Below the pieces are notes generated by a model. It ran no database searches and was not told where the DNA came from. It saw only the letters and a program-made list of their open reading frames with translations. Source: JAPOUP01 sp965199865 (GTDB lineage Bacteria > Pseudomonadota > Alphaproteobacteria > Rhodobacterales > Rhodobacteraceae). From it: a DNA stretch of 64,000 bases. The position numbers and the translations under genes are program-made. Where the stretch lies: contig CBDATU010000005.1 in the NCBI GenBank assembly GCA_965199865.1, positions 310,001-374,000 on the forward strand, written 5' to 3'. This document shows, one piece after another, positions 1-8,706 of the stretch; position 1 is the first letter of the stretch; the number at the start of each line of letters is the position of its first letter.

Positions 1-557
1 ACTGGAAGGGGCGCGGCCTTATCCTGACCATCATTCTCGCGACCCTGATCATTCCCTTTGAGACCATAGCGATTCCACTGCTGCTGCTGGTTTCGAAGCT
101 GCCCTGGATAGGATGGGAAGGGCTGGAATTCGGCTGGCTGAACACCTATCGGGTTCAGATCATCCCCTGGATCGCAGATGGCCTGACGATCTTTCTTTTC
201 GTTCAGTATTTCAAGGATCTGCCCGCAGAGCTCGTCGAAGCAAGCCGCGTGGAAGGAGCAACGTGGTTCCAGATATACCGTCGCGTGATCATACCGCTTT
301 CAGGTCCGATCCTGGCAACCGCCGCGATCCTGAAATTCCTGGTCATGTATAACCAGTATCTCTGGCCGCTGATGGTGGTGCAGCAGGAAAGCGTTCGACC
401 AGTGATGGTGGGACTCGGCTATTTCTTCCAGCTCAACACCGCATGGGGAGAGCTCATGGCCTATCTCACTGTCATCACAGTCCCGGTTCTGGCATTCTAC
501 CTCGCCCTTCAACGAACGTTCATCGCTTCAATCGCCTCGACCGGCGTCAAAGGCTGA
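1..557 (+). CDS. Sugar ABC transporter inner-membrane permease (MalG type), 5'-truncated by the window
   Basis: The reading frame is open from base 3, and 184 codons are visible before the stop. Hydrophobic segments alternate with short loops. The cytoplasmic EAA loop that docks the ATPase is clear (AELVEASRVEGATWFQIYRR, around codons 76-95), followed by the IIPLSGP segment typical of binding-protein-dependent sugar permeases. In this family the protein forms the channel with a second permease. The GH32-like hydrolase and the MalK-type ATPase follow directly (15-bp gap to the next gene), so this is the 3' part of a carbohydrate uptake operon. The start and the first membrane segments lie outside the window. 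Confidence 0.85.
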   Translation, partial: WKGRGLILTIILATLIIPFETIAIPLLLLVSKLPWIGWEGLEFGWLNTYRVQIIPWIADGLTIFLFVQYFKDLPAELVEASRVEGATWFQIYRRVIIPLSGPILATAAILKFLVMYNQYLWPLMVVQQESVRPVMVGLGYFFQLNTAWGELMAYLTVITVPVLAFYLALQRTFIASIASTGVKG

Positions 558-572
558 AGGAGTATTCACCTC

Positions 573-1556
573 ATGGTTCTCGCGCTGAAAGACGACTGGA
601 TTTGGGACAGCTGGTACATCCATGACGGTAGTTGCTGGCATGGGTATTTCCTGAAAGCGCCCAAAGCCATCAGGGAGCCGGAACTACGCCACTGGAATGT
701 CACCCAGGGTCATGCGGTCAGCAAAGATCTCATTGAGTGGACCCATTTGGGCACCTGCCTGACTCCCGCCCCCAGTCCGGCATGGGATGACTGCACCACA
801 TGGACCGGTTCGGTCGTCGGCGATGACGTAGGGGGCTGGCATCTGTTCTATACCGGCAGCGCGCATGCCGAGAATGGACTCTATCAACGAATTGGCCACG
901 CTGTCAGTGACGATCTGCATTCATGGCGCAGGAGCGGTGTCCAACCCTGCCTGGATCTCGTCGGACCGGCGGCGACACATTATGAAGTCGATCATGTAAC
1001 CGAACTCTGGCATGACCGTGCCATGAGGGATCCATGGGTCATGTGCGACCCGGAGACCGGTGGATGGATGATGTATTTTACCGCACGGGCCGCGGGTGTG
1101 AAGGAAGCGAACGCGGGTGGCGCGATTGGATTTGCGACCTCCCCTGACCTGATCTCCTGGACGCTCCAGCCACCGGTGTTTGTTGGCGGATATGGTCAGC
1201 TTGAAGTTCCACAGGTCTTTGAGATCGGAGGTATCTGGTACTGTCTGTTCTCGACTGCCGCGGAGCACTTTTCGGATGCCCAGGCAGAAGCAACACCTGG
1301 AGGGCCCGTTACAGGAACGCATTATCTTCTGGGCAGCAGCCCTCGTGGTCCATGGCGCATCGCACCCGGACGCTTTCTGGACGGCTCCCTTCCCTGCCAG
1401 AGATATGCGTCCAGGATACTGGATACGCCTGATGGGCTTGTCATCATGGGGTTCTCGGATCGTCCGAATGGTGCGTTTGTAGGACATGTTATGGATCCCC
1501 AGCCCGTCACCGTGGGAGAGGACGGGCGGCTGGCTGTGCTCGAAATGAGTGGTTAG
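573..1556 (+). CDS. Clan GH-J (GH32/GH68-like) glycoside hydrolase
   Basis: This is a 327-aa cytoplasmic protein with no signal peptide. It carries the three catalytic landmarks of the five-bladed beta-propeller GH32/68 enzymes: an N-terminal WDSW motif (nucleophile Asp at about residue 12), an RDP motif at residues 152-154 (transition-state stabiliser), and a GQLEVPQV motif whose Glu211 is the expected acid/base. Repeated HAVS-DL--W and FATSPDLISW blades support the propeller fold. Known members act on fructosides. Its place between a sugar permease and the transporter ATPase suggests it hydrolyses the imported oligosaccharide or glycoside inside the cell. The actual substrate cannot be read from sequence, and a GH43-like activity is possible. 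Confidence 0.75.
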   Translation: MVLALKDDWIWDSWYIHDGSCWHGYFLKAPKAIREPELRHWNVTQGHAVSKDLIEWTHLGTCLTPAPSPAWDDCTTWTGSVVGDDVGGWHLFYTGSAHAENGLYQRIGHAVSDDLHSWRRSGVQPCLDLVGPAATHYEVDHVTELWHDRAMRDPWVMCDPETGGWMMYFTARAAGVKEANAGGAIGFATSPDLISWTLQPPVFVGGYGQLEVPQVFEIGGIWYCLFSTAAEHFSDAQAEATPGGPVTGTHYLLGSSPRGPWRIAPGRFLDGSLPCQRYASRILDTPDGLVIMGFSDRPNGAFVGHVMDPQPVTVGEDGRLAVLEMSG

Positions 1557-1560
1557 GCAA

Positions 1561-2631
1561 ATGGCATCGCTGAAACTGCGGAACATCAGAAAGAAGTTCG
1601 GAAATGTCGAAGTCATAAAGGGTGTCGATATTGATGTAGACCACGGCGAACTCGTTGTATTCGTTGGCCCCTCAGGATGCGGAAAGTCCACGCTTCTTCG
1701 CATGATCGCAGGACTTGATGACATCACCGACGGCAGGCTTGAGATCGATGGACGGGTGGTGAACGAACTGCAGCCCAAGGAACGCGGAATCGCCATGGTG
1801 TTTCAGTCCTATGCGATCTTTCCGCATATGACCGTTCGTGAAAACGTGGGATTCGGCCTGACGATCAATCGCGTCAACCGTAAGGAGAAGGACAGGAAGG
1901 TTACCGAAGCAGCGCGCATCCTGCAAATGGAGGATCTTCTCGACCGTCGGCCATCGGAGCTTTCTGGCGGACAGCGGCAGCGTGTCGCGATTGGCCGGGC
2001 AATCGTCAGGGACCCAAAGGTCTTTCTGTTCGACGAACCCCTGTCGAACCTCGACGCCGCGCTTCGGATGGATATGCGCATGGAACTTGCCAAGCTGCAT
2101 CAGGATCTCGGCGCGACGATGATTTACGTCACCCATGATCAGGTCGAAGCGATGACACTGGCGGACAAGATCGTTGTGCTGCGGGACGGTGAGGTGATGC
2201 AGGCCGGAAAGCCCATGGATCTCTATCATAACCCAGCCAATCTGTTCGTCGCCGGGTTCCTGGGTGCGCCGTCGATGAATTTCATGAGGGTAACCGTCCG
2301 TGACATCAGGGACGGAATGATCAGGGTGGATAACGCAGTGCTGGATGGGTTCGCTGTTCCCGCCGGTCAAAGTGCGTCCAGGCGCTGCGATACGGCCACG
2401 CTTGGCATACGGCCGCAACATATCGACATTACGGAACCGGATCAGGGGATGCTGCACGGCACGGTATCGTTGGTGGAAAGGTTGGGAAGTGAGACCGTTG
2501 TCAATGTCATGCTCCGCGACGGCTCAAAGATCATTGCGGTGATTTCAGAGGATCAGCTGCTGGATCCCGGAACCGGGATCGGACTTAAATTTGATCCTGA
2601 AAAGGCGCATGTCTTTACCGAGACATCCTGA
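1561..2631 (+). CDS. Sugar ABC transporter ATP-binding protein (MalK/UgpC type)
   Basis: This 356-aa ATPase powers the sugar importer upstream. Walker A is GPSGCGKS (about residues 36-43), followed by the Q-loop VFQSYA, the signature LSGGQRQR, Walker B VFLFDEPLSNLD and the switch His in VTHDQ. A C-terminal TOBE region of about 120 residues matches the MalK/UgpC length. I chose the ATG at 1561, which gives the family N-terminus MASLKLRNIRK. A GTG at 1549 in the same frame would add four residues and overlap the hydrolase gene by 8 bp. The two genes are tightly coupled either way. Confidence 0.9.
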   Translation: MASLKLRNIRKKFGNVEVIKGVDIDVDHGELVVFVGPSGCGKSTLLRMIAGLDDITDGRLEIDGRVVNELQPKERGIAMVFQSYAIFPHMTVRENVGFGLTINRVNRKEKDRKVTEAARILQMEDLLDRRPSELSGGQRQRVAIGRAIVRDPKVFLFDEPLSNLDAALRMDMRMELAKLHQDLGATMIYVTHDQVEAMTLADKIVVLRDGEVMQAGKPMDLYHNPANLFVAGFLGAPSMNFMRVTVRDIRDGMIRVDNAVLDGFAVPAGQSASRRCDTATLGIRPQHIDITEPDQGMLHGTVSLVERLGSETVVNVMLRDGSKIIAVISEDQLLDPGTGIGLKFDPEKAHVFTETS

Positions 2632-2641
2632 TCCGATCAGG
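2627..2641. repeat. Short palindrome at the end of the sugar ABC operon
   Basis: CCTGATC-C-GATCAGG is a perfect 7-bp inverted repeat around one base, and it overlaps the stop codon of the ATPase gene. The one-base centre and the absence of a following T tract argue against a rho-independent terminator. It may be chance or a protein site. Confidence 0.25.
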
Positions 2642-3351
2642 TTCGCAAATCCTGTATACCCTCCGGGCGAAGAAGCTGACATGCCTATGGAGAAGCTTCC
2701 GAATGTCCAGGAAACGCCCTAACCTCCAGCGCCTTCACTCATCGCGGCTGCCGCCGTCACACCAGCCTCCTGACTTAATGGTTTCTCGATCACCGCGCGT
2801 CTTCGCGCTCCCGAGCTGAAAGCGTTGACGTTGACGCGAACGTGGTAAATAGCCGGAGGCCGCGACACCCCAGGCTTCCACCTGGGACATGGGAACAAAC
2901 CACGGCCGGACCTTTCCGCTTGCCCTCAAATGGATCCGGGACAACCTCCAGCGAAGCTGCCTTCGGGACCAAGGGTCATTGGAATGCAACCATACCCAAC
3001 TTGCTGTTCACATGATAGAGCCTCTGCAGCCGCACAGCAGACGACGATTCCTTAGTGGCTATCGGGACATCATCCGATCTTCGGAAAAGTCGTGAAATCC
3101 GTTTGAATCAACGGTGAAGCCACGGTTTCCAGCGCTCGGCGACATCTGGTGGATCAATGTCCAGCCATCAAGAAACGAGGCGATCCTGGCCGCGCTCAAG
3201 CGAACGCGGCCAATGTCCAGGGATCTGTGCTGTACATTTGCCAGCATCTGCCATCAACCAATGACAGTCGGCCATCATATGCGTGGCAGGCAACGGATAG
3301 TGTCACGCAAACCTTGTCCTGCGCTCAGTCCGTAAGCGCAATCGTGGTCGG
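2642..3351. other. Non-coding stretch, about 710 bp
   Basis: Only short open frames without recognisable protein features are present, on either strand. I see no tRNA, clear terminator or repeat. The downstream lipoprotein gene is convergent, so no shared promoter is expected here. Confidence 0.4.
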
Positions 3352-3834
3352 CTACGAGACGATTTGCCAGTCACCATTCGCGTCACGGCAGGCGGTGCCA
3401 TAGGCCTGCTGTTCCTGTCCAGCAACGAAAATGGTATTGGTGTATTCCCTACAGACCTGCCCTTGGGGATTAACACCGCTTCGGGTGATGGCCACCCGCC
3501 CATGCGCCGGCCCTCCGGCATTGTCCGGATTCTCCCAAACTATGTCGGAATCGCTTTCAAGCGCTGCTGTCGTCGCCGCGGCCGCCCTCTGTTGGGAGTT
3601 TCTGTCAAGGGCGGCACCGATCTGCTGTCCTATGGATGCGCCAATAATGGCACCAATCGCCGTCGCCGCGGTATTTCCGTCCCCCTTGCCAAACTGGTTA
3701 CCAATGACGGCACCTGCGGTTCCTCCGACTACAGTGCCGGCTACTTCATTCGAACTCATGCACCCTGTCAGGCCAACAGCCAACAGCACGCCTAGACCCG
3801 CCAAGTGGTATCGACTGTGCGGAATCGGTTTCAT
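3352..3834 (-). CDS. Glycine-zipper outer-membrane lipoprotein (17-kDa surface antigen type)
   Basis: This is a 160-aa precursor. The signal peptide has positive residues, a hydrophobic core (LAGLGVLLAVG) and a lipobox LTGC, so Cys25 would be lipidated. A glycine-zipper region follows (AGTVVGGTAGAVIGNQFGKG, then AIGAIIGASIGQQIGAAL), as in the Rickettsia 17-kDa antigen and related 2TM glycine-zipper lipoproteins. The C-terminal part (VCREYTNTIFVAGQEQQAYG-ACRDANGDWQIV) matches the conserved tail of that family, with two cysteines. The role is probably envelope structure. It is a single gene, and no operon partners are apparent. Confidence 0.82.
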   Translation of the reverse strand: MKPIPHSRYHLAGLGVLLAVGLTGCMSSNEVAGTVVGGTAGAVIGNQFGKGDGNTAATAIGAIIGASIGQQIGAALDRNSQQRAAAATTAALESDSDIVWENPDNAGGPAHGRVAITRSGVNPQGQVCREYTNTIFVAGQEQQAYGTACRDANGDWQIVS

Positions 3835-4819
3835 TTCTCTACTCCTCTCAAGATTGTGTCAGGCATCATGCCAGATGATGAAGCGGCCTCTTTTCACCCT
3901 GATGATTCTTGGCCGCGAATGTTCCGACCGGTCCGCCCGGTACAGTCCAGCCGAGTTCCCGGTGCTGGGACAGGATATAAATGATCGGTGGCAGGGTGCG
4001 CAGCTGCCCCTGCCCGCGCTTACCTGTGCCATTCTTTCCTCAATAGGCTCGCTCCCTTTCATGGGCGGCACGATAGCACTCAACTGTCCGGGCGTCCAGC
4101 ACCGCCGCTCCCGCAGGAACACCCGATTTCGACCTTGATCCAACCCATGATCCGCAACACAATCGGGTTTACAGTCACCTTTTGTTCATTCCCGTGATGC
4201 GGGGATATTGGGCAGAGAAGCCCATTCGCGGAATTTCTTCTCCAGCATGTGAGAGGCGGCACTGCAGTTCGGAAACCGCCAATTAGCTTCGCCATTTTCG
4301 GAACCTTTGAAGTTTCAATGGAATGAGGCATTCCCGCACCAGATGCGCCAACTCCCTGTTCCATACCCCGCACCGCATTAGCAGAAGCCAGGCCCAAGGG
4401 ACTGTTCTGGTGACCCTACCACAATTCCAGCCCTGAAATCACCCAGACGTTCTGCGCTCCCCTGAATGGCGATTCCGGGTTGGAGACAGGGATGACTTTT
4501 GGATCTGGAGCACCGATGACCGGTCCGGACGGCACCTGGCCCCGATTCGGCGGAAACCCATCAAACGAACTGCGCAATGACGCCGCTGGCAGCATCAATG
4601 ATGTGGGCCAGCCTCAGCCATTGCCCGGAATGGAAGTCGCACGAAAACGCAAAGATGCGGCATCGATTGCCGACTCACGCGTGTGACATGCACCTCCCGC
4701 ACAACGGGCCGTCGGCCTCTTCTTCCAGACAGTCTCATTTTTTCTTCATAAAATTACAATGTTACGTTATGGAGTCGATGTAAAGGTCTAATTCCGGTCA
4801 TACCGGCCACCCCGCGGCG
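3835..4819. other. Non-coding stretch, about 985 bp
   Basis: No open frame here has convincing composition, a ribosome site or family motifs. The 3' ends of two minus-strand units do not meet here: the lipoprotein promoter lies at the left edge and the end of the MBL-hydrolase operon at the right. I see no structured RNA. Confidence 0.4.
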
Positions 4820-5668
4820 TCAAACGGAATATTCATCCAGGTCTTCCGCAATTCCCGATGCCTCACCGAATGTCTCCCTCAGCGCCTGCAGAGCGCTCGC
4901 GCGATTCTCGCTCCCATCCATATGAACCCTGAAATGGGTCAGTAACAGCCGACGCACTCCTGCCTTCCCTGCCATCCGGGCGATTTCGGAGGGCGTCGGC
5001 GTCAGGGCCGCCATCTCCGGATGAGCCATCTCGCCGTCCAGCCGGTAGCACCAGTGCAGGAGAAGATCAGCGTCCTGGCACAGATGCTCGAGCCCTTCGC
5101 ACAGGCCGGCATCTCCGGAATAGACGAAGCTCCGGTCGGCTGTATCCACCCGAAGGGCCATGCAGTCAAGCTCTGGCTGGGCGTGCGGAACCTCGCAGGT
5201 CCTGATACACCAGCCATTGCCATCCAGCGAAAATCCAGGAACGACTTCGGTGACTTCGGGTGTCGGCCATGGTCGTGGCAATACGCCACCTCGCGACAGC
5301 CAGACCTGCTGGCTTGGCAATAATTCGGTTCGGGCCCGCAGGTCATGGGCAAAAACACCTTCCCGACCGAACAGTTTGTCGGTGATCTCCGAAATGGGCT
5401 GAGGACCGAAGACCTTCAGTGGCGCACCGCCTTCGTCCCAGGCCGCATGGATCAGCCTTGCGTAATCCATCATGTGATCGGAATGGAGATGGCTGAAAAA
5501 CAGGTAATCGATGTCGGAAGGCCGGAGACCCAAATGCAGCAATCGATCAAAAACCCCACCTCCACAATCGAACAGCAGCCTGTCTGTGCCAGTCCCGACA
5601 AGATAGCCGGATGATGCGCGACGGGTGCATGGTTCTGGAGAACCGGATCCCAGTACCGTGAGTTTCAT
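4820..5668 (-). CDS. MBL-fold metallo-hydrolase (RNase Z-like)
   Basis: This is a 282-aa soluble protein. The metallo-beta-lactamase signature HLHSDH lies at residues 60-65 (two-zinc site), preceded by the strand LLFDCGGG. Later metal ligands are likely the His of EVPHAQ, the Asp of YSGDAGLC and the His of LLTHFRVH near the C-terminus. This spacing fits the RNase Z/arylsulfatase-like MBL branch. The ATG overlaps the stop of the upstream sulfatase gene by 4 bp (ATGA), so the two are translationally coupled. In context it may act on the same sulfated or esterified substrate, for example as a lactonase or second hydrolase. That role is inference. Confidence 0.8.
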   Translation of the reverse strand: MKLTVLGSGSPEPCTRRASSGYLVGTGTDRLLFDCGGGVFDRLLHLGLRPSDIDYLFFSHLHSDHMMDYARLIHAAWDEGGAPLKVFGPQPISEITDKLFGREGVFAHDLRARTELLPSQQVWLSRGGVLPRPWPTPEVTEVVPGFSLDGNGWCIRTCEVPHAQPELDCMALRVDTADRSFVYSGDAGLCEGLEHLCQDADLLLHWCYRLDGEMAHPEMAALTPTPSEIARMAGKAGVRRLLLTHFRVHMDGSENRASALQALRETFGEASGIAEDLDEYSV

Positions 5669-7098
5669 TTCCGCGTATCCGGAGGTGGCGTTGCTCCGGG
5701 CGCCCCGAGCTTAAGCGCCTCTTCACGACCACCATAGCGCTCGATCATTGCCGCCTGATCGGCAAAGGCCAAAGCGTCAACCTGATCCGGGTCACAGATC
5801 TGCATCAGTTCCGCATGCATCATATCGCGGATTTCAGCGTGATCAGGGCGCAGGCCCAGATCCACAAGTTCCTCCGGGTCCGAATTCAGGTCGAACAGCT
5901 CCGGTGGAAATCCGATGTAATGGTTGTATTTCCAGCGACCCTTTCGAAGCATGAACGCGCCCGACACCGCCCCCGCGGCGTGGTATTCGCTGAACACTCG
6001 ACGGTCGGGCTCCGCAGGCCCGGCAGCGATCTTGGTCAGGGGGCGTCCCTCACAGGCGAATGCCAGCCCATACTGTGCCGGAATGGTTGCTGAAACATCA
6101 AGCAGGGAGACTGGTGTGTCACAGACCCCCGACGGAATGTCGGGTCCCGCCATGATTAGCGGAACCGCCACATTTTCCTGATACAGATTCGACTTTCCCC
6201 AAAGTCCCCGCGCACCAGCATTGTCACCATGGTCGGAAGTGTAGATGACGGTTGTCGTTTCGTCATATCCCGCCGATTCAAGCGAGCCGAGAATCCGGCC
6301 GACGCTATGGTCGAGCCATGAGCAGAGCCCAAAATATGCGGCCATCGCACGCAGGCGCTCCTGCGGGTCGGCAAAACGCCCCTCGCTGTCCATCATGGCA
6401 TTCTGCCTCTCGACCCACGGGTGCCGAATATATCCGGTGGACGGATGCAGCTTTGGTTCGGGAAGCTCTTCCAGAGGATAGAGGTCAAAATATTCCTGCG
6501 GTACGACAAGTGGGAAATGCGGTGCGACCAGGCCGACAAATAGACACCATGGACGCCGATCTCCACTTTCGGCACGGTCATGGAACCATTGGTGGGTCCG
6601 CCTGACCACAGCATCGTCATACTCGGTGTATTTACTGTTGCCAGGGCCAATATATTCGCCAAGCATGCGCCTTTTGCCTGTCACTCGTTCGTCTTCGCGG
6701 CGAATCGAGGCCCAGACCATTCCAACGCCGTCCACCACCATCATCGGAAGATGTTCCGCGTCGAATCCAGAGGGGTCGGCGACATCGCGGTAATGCAGCT
6801 TACCTATTGATTCCACGGGAACTCCCGCCGCCTGCAGCGCATGCCCCCAGCCCGCAATCGACCCGTCATACGGCATCGCGTTGTCCCATAAACGGGTCTG
6901 ATGGACAAATTTTCCGGTGGCGAACGAAGCACGGGCTGGAACGCAGATGGGAGAAGGCGTGCTGGCATCGGTGAACCTCAGCCCTCGAGCGGCGAGCGCG
7001 TCCAGGTTCGGTGTCCTCACGAACGGATGGTCGGCACAACCCATGGCGCGGGCCTGATGCTCATCGGACATGATGACCAATAGGTTGGGCTTGGTCAC
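5665..7098 (-). CDS. Sulfatase (formylglycine-dependent, type I)
   Basis: This is a 477-aa sulfatase-family hydrolase. The N-terminus reads PNLLVIMSDEHQ, with an acidic metal site. The maturation motif C-x-P-x-R is CVPARAS, with Cys52 to be converted to formylglycine. A C-terminal TSDHGDNAGARG segment supplies further metal ligands. No signal peptide is visible, so it is probably cytoplasmic. I start it at the GTG at 7098, which overlaps the marR stop as GTGA; the frame stays open 40 codons upstream, but that extension lies inside marR and has no sulfatase features. It is the second gene of a marR-sulfatase-MBL operon. The substrate is probably the ester imported by the divergent TctCBA system (inference). 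Confidence 0.87.
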   Translation of the reverse strand: MTKPNLLVIMSDEHQARAMGCADHPFVRTPNLDALAARGLRFTDASTPSPICVPARASFATGKFVHQTRLWDNAMPYDGSIAGWGHALQAAGVPVESIGKLHYRDVADPSGFDAEHLPMMVVDGVGMVWASIRREDERVTGKRRMLGEYIGPGNSKYTEYDDAVVRRTHQWFHDRAESGDRRPWCLFVGLVAPHFPLVVPQEYFDLYPLEELPEPKLHPSTGYIRHPWVERQNAMMDSEGRFADPQERLRAMAAYFGLCSWLDHSVGRILGSLESAGYDETTTVIYTSDHGDNAGARGLWGKSNLYQENVAVPLIMAGPDIPSGVCDTPVSLLDVSATIPAQYGLAFACEGRPLTKIAAGPAEPDRRVFSEYHAAGAVSGAFMLRKGRWKYNHYIGFPPELFDLNSDPEELVDLGLRPDHAEIRDMMHAELMQICDPDQVDALAFADQAAMIERYGGREEALKLGAPGATPPPDTRK

Positions 7099-7583
7099 GA
7101 TTCGTCCTCCGTCTCCGCTATCCGGTCGAGCCTGTCCAGAACACTGAACACAACCTGCCGTTCGGACTGGTTCATGGCCCCCATCCACGTCTCCTGACGG
7201 GCCCGCATAGCAGGCCACACGCGCATGTAGAGCCGCTCACCTCCCGGAGTCAGCCGCAATCGAGTCTTTCGATGATCCGATTCGCTCTCATTGGCCATGA
7301 TCAGGCCGCTCGCGACCATGCTACGGATGCATCGGCTGAGCTGCCCCTTATCGAGCTGGCTTTCACGGGCGATTTCAGTCAGGGTCGGGTGACCTAGCGC
7401 TCGAACCATCACCATCACTCGCCATTGCGTCAGGGAAATCCCATAGCTTTTTCCAAGGATTCTGGACGCTTGTGCATTGAGTCGGGCGTTTAGGCGAGAG
7501 AGCCTGTACGTGATCCGATGCCGCATTGGTAAATTGTGTTCGTCCCAGTTGGCCATCATCTTCCAGAAACAGCCTCCGCTCAC
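7095..7583 (-). CDS. MarR-family transcriptional regulator
   Basis: This is a protein of up to 162 aa with a winged-helix core: LTQWRVMVMVRALGHPTLTEIAR, then the recognition helix QLDKGQLSRCIRSMVASGLI, then a wing with the diagnostic DHRKTRLRLTPGG. It leads the minus-strand operon with the sulfatase and MBL hydrolase and faces tctC. Two palindromes in the 107-bp divergent region are the obvious operators, so I infer that it represses both directions until a ligand binds. An internal ATG at 7559 or 7556 would give a shorter N-terminus that also fits the family. Confidence 0.87.
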   Translation of the reverse strand: MSGGCFWKMMANWDEHNLPMRHRITYRLSRLNARLNAQASRILGKSYGISLTQWRVMVMVRALGHPTLTEIARESQLDKGQLSRCIRSMVASGLIMANESESDHRKTRLRLTPGGERLYMRVWPAMRARQETWMGAMNQSERQVVFSVLDRLDRIAETEDES

Positions 7584-7608
7584 TCGTCAGGATCACTGAC
7601 AGATAATC

Positions 7609-7643
7609 GTTGACCCGTCAACTTTTATTGTTGACCTATCAAC
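7609..7643. promoter_or_regulatory. Tandem MarR-type operator between divergent operons
   Basis: Two palindromes share the same half-sites. GTTGAC-CC-GTCAAC is at 7609-7622 and GTTGA-CCTA-TCAAC is at 7630-7643. Their centres are 21 bp apart, about two helical turns, so two dimers would bind the same DNA face. They lie between the marR start and the tctC start. Family knowledge (MarR proteins bind 14-20 bp palindromes near their own gene) supports the assignment. Binding itself is inferred. Confidence 0.7.
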
Positions 7644-7690
7644 AAAGAGCGGGTTTGTTGGGAGTGAAAACTGAGTCAGGGAGAGCAATC

Positions 7691-8641
7691 ATGAAAACAC
7701 TTATATCCGCCGCAGTGGCGGCGTTCGGGATTTTGCTGGGGTCAACGGGCGCGATGGCGGCCGACTGGACACCACCGGGACCAATCAAGCTGATAATTGC
7801 ATTCGCCGCAGGCGGCGGGGCCGATACCCAGGCACGACTGATCGCTGAAGAACTCGAGGCGCGCCATGGCTGGTCGATCGTGCCCGAGCAGATCACCGGC
7901 AAGGGTGGTATGAACCTCGCAGTGGCGATCAAGGACGAGCCGAATGACGGCAGCGTCATCGGAATGGTCGTGACGGAGACGCTGGGATACAACATGCGCG
8001 TCGCGGATGCGGGCGTAACGCCAGAAGACTTCACACCAATCGTTACAACCGCTGGATTCCAGATGGGAATCGTTTCGCAGTCCTCCAAGGGCTGGAACAG
8101 TTTCCACGACGTGATTGCGGCGGCAAAGGGTGGCCAGGAGATCAGATTCGGTGTCATGAGCCCTAGGCTGGCCGACCTTGCGTACCTGCTGGGAAAGGAA
8201 AACGACGTGGACCTGAATATCATTCAGGTGGCGGGCGGACGTGCCGTAATGAATGGCGTCAACGCAGGTGACATGGATCTTGGCTTCATGGCTGGCATAC
8301 AGTCCAAAGGCGTGGCTGCAGGCGATCTCGTAAACCTCGCTTCAGCACTCTCGACCCCGCTACAGCAGACCCCGGACGCGCCGCTGCTGTCCGATCTCGG
8401 TGTCGAATTCAATGCGGACGGCTACTTCCTCTTCATCGGCCCACAGGGAATGCCAGCCGAGGCCCGAGACACATTGGCTTCGGCAATCGCCGAAGTGGTG
8501 ATGGACGAAACCACAAAGGCCGGGGAAGTGATCAGGAACGCCTTTGGTGGTCCGAGCGTCATCACCGGTGACGAACTCGACGCACTGGTCAAAGGCGACT
8601 TTGAAGCTGCTGGAGCGCTATTGGCAGCCGCTTCGGAATAG
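7691..8641 (+). CDS. tctC: Tripartite tricarboxylate transporter substrate-binding protein TctC
   Basis: This is a 316-aa periplasmic binding protein. The signal peptide ends around AMA-ADW, followed by GPIKLIIAFAAGGGADTQARL, the conserved beta1-loop that coordinates carboxylates in TctC/Bug proteins. The Bug fold continues through DFTPIVTTAGFQMGIV and the C-terminal GDELDALVKGDFE. I chose ATG 7691 over upstream in-frame codons because it gives a clean signal peptide and leaves the operators outside the gene. It leads an operon with tctB, tctA and a sulfatase. The ligand is probably a small carboxylate, possibly sulfated (inference). Confidence 0.92.
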   Translation: MKTLISAAVAAFGILLGSTGAMAADWTPPGPIKLIIAFAAGGGADTQARLIAEELEARHGWSIVPEQITGKGGMNLAVAIKDEPNDGSVIGMVVTETLGYNMRVADAGVTPEDFTPIVTTAGFQMGIVSQSSKGWNSFHDVIAAAKGGQEIRFGVMSPRLADLAYLLGKENDVDLNIIQVAGGRAVMNGVNAGDMDLGFMAGIQSKGVAAGDLVNLASALSTPLQQTPDAPLLSDLGVEFNADGYFLFIGPQGMPAEARDTLASAIAEVVMDETTKAGEVIRNAFGGPSVITGDELDALVKGDFEAAGALLAAASE

Positions 8642-8648
8642 TTACGGC

Positions 8649-8687
8649 CCGGGCTCCGGAACAAAGAGGTATGCGACCGGAGCCCGG
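8649..8687 (+). promoter_or_regulatory. Intercistronic hairpin between tctC and tctB
   Basis: CCGGGCTCCGG (8649-8659) and CCGGAGCCCGG (8677-8687) form a perfect 11-bp stem with a 17-nt loop, just after the tctC stop. No T tract follows. Hairpins after a binding-protein gene often protect its mRNA or partly terminate transcription, so that the binding protein is made in excess. That role is inferred here. Confidence 0.6.
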
Positions 8688-8706
8688 ACACAGAGACAGG
8701 GACTTC

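Noticed and set aside
5665..7218. Longer sulfatase start at 7218
   Set aside because: The extra 40 residues lie inside marR, have no sulfatase features, and the GTG at 7098 makes a GTGA overlap with the marR stop.
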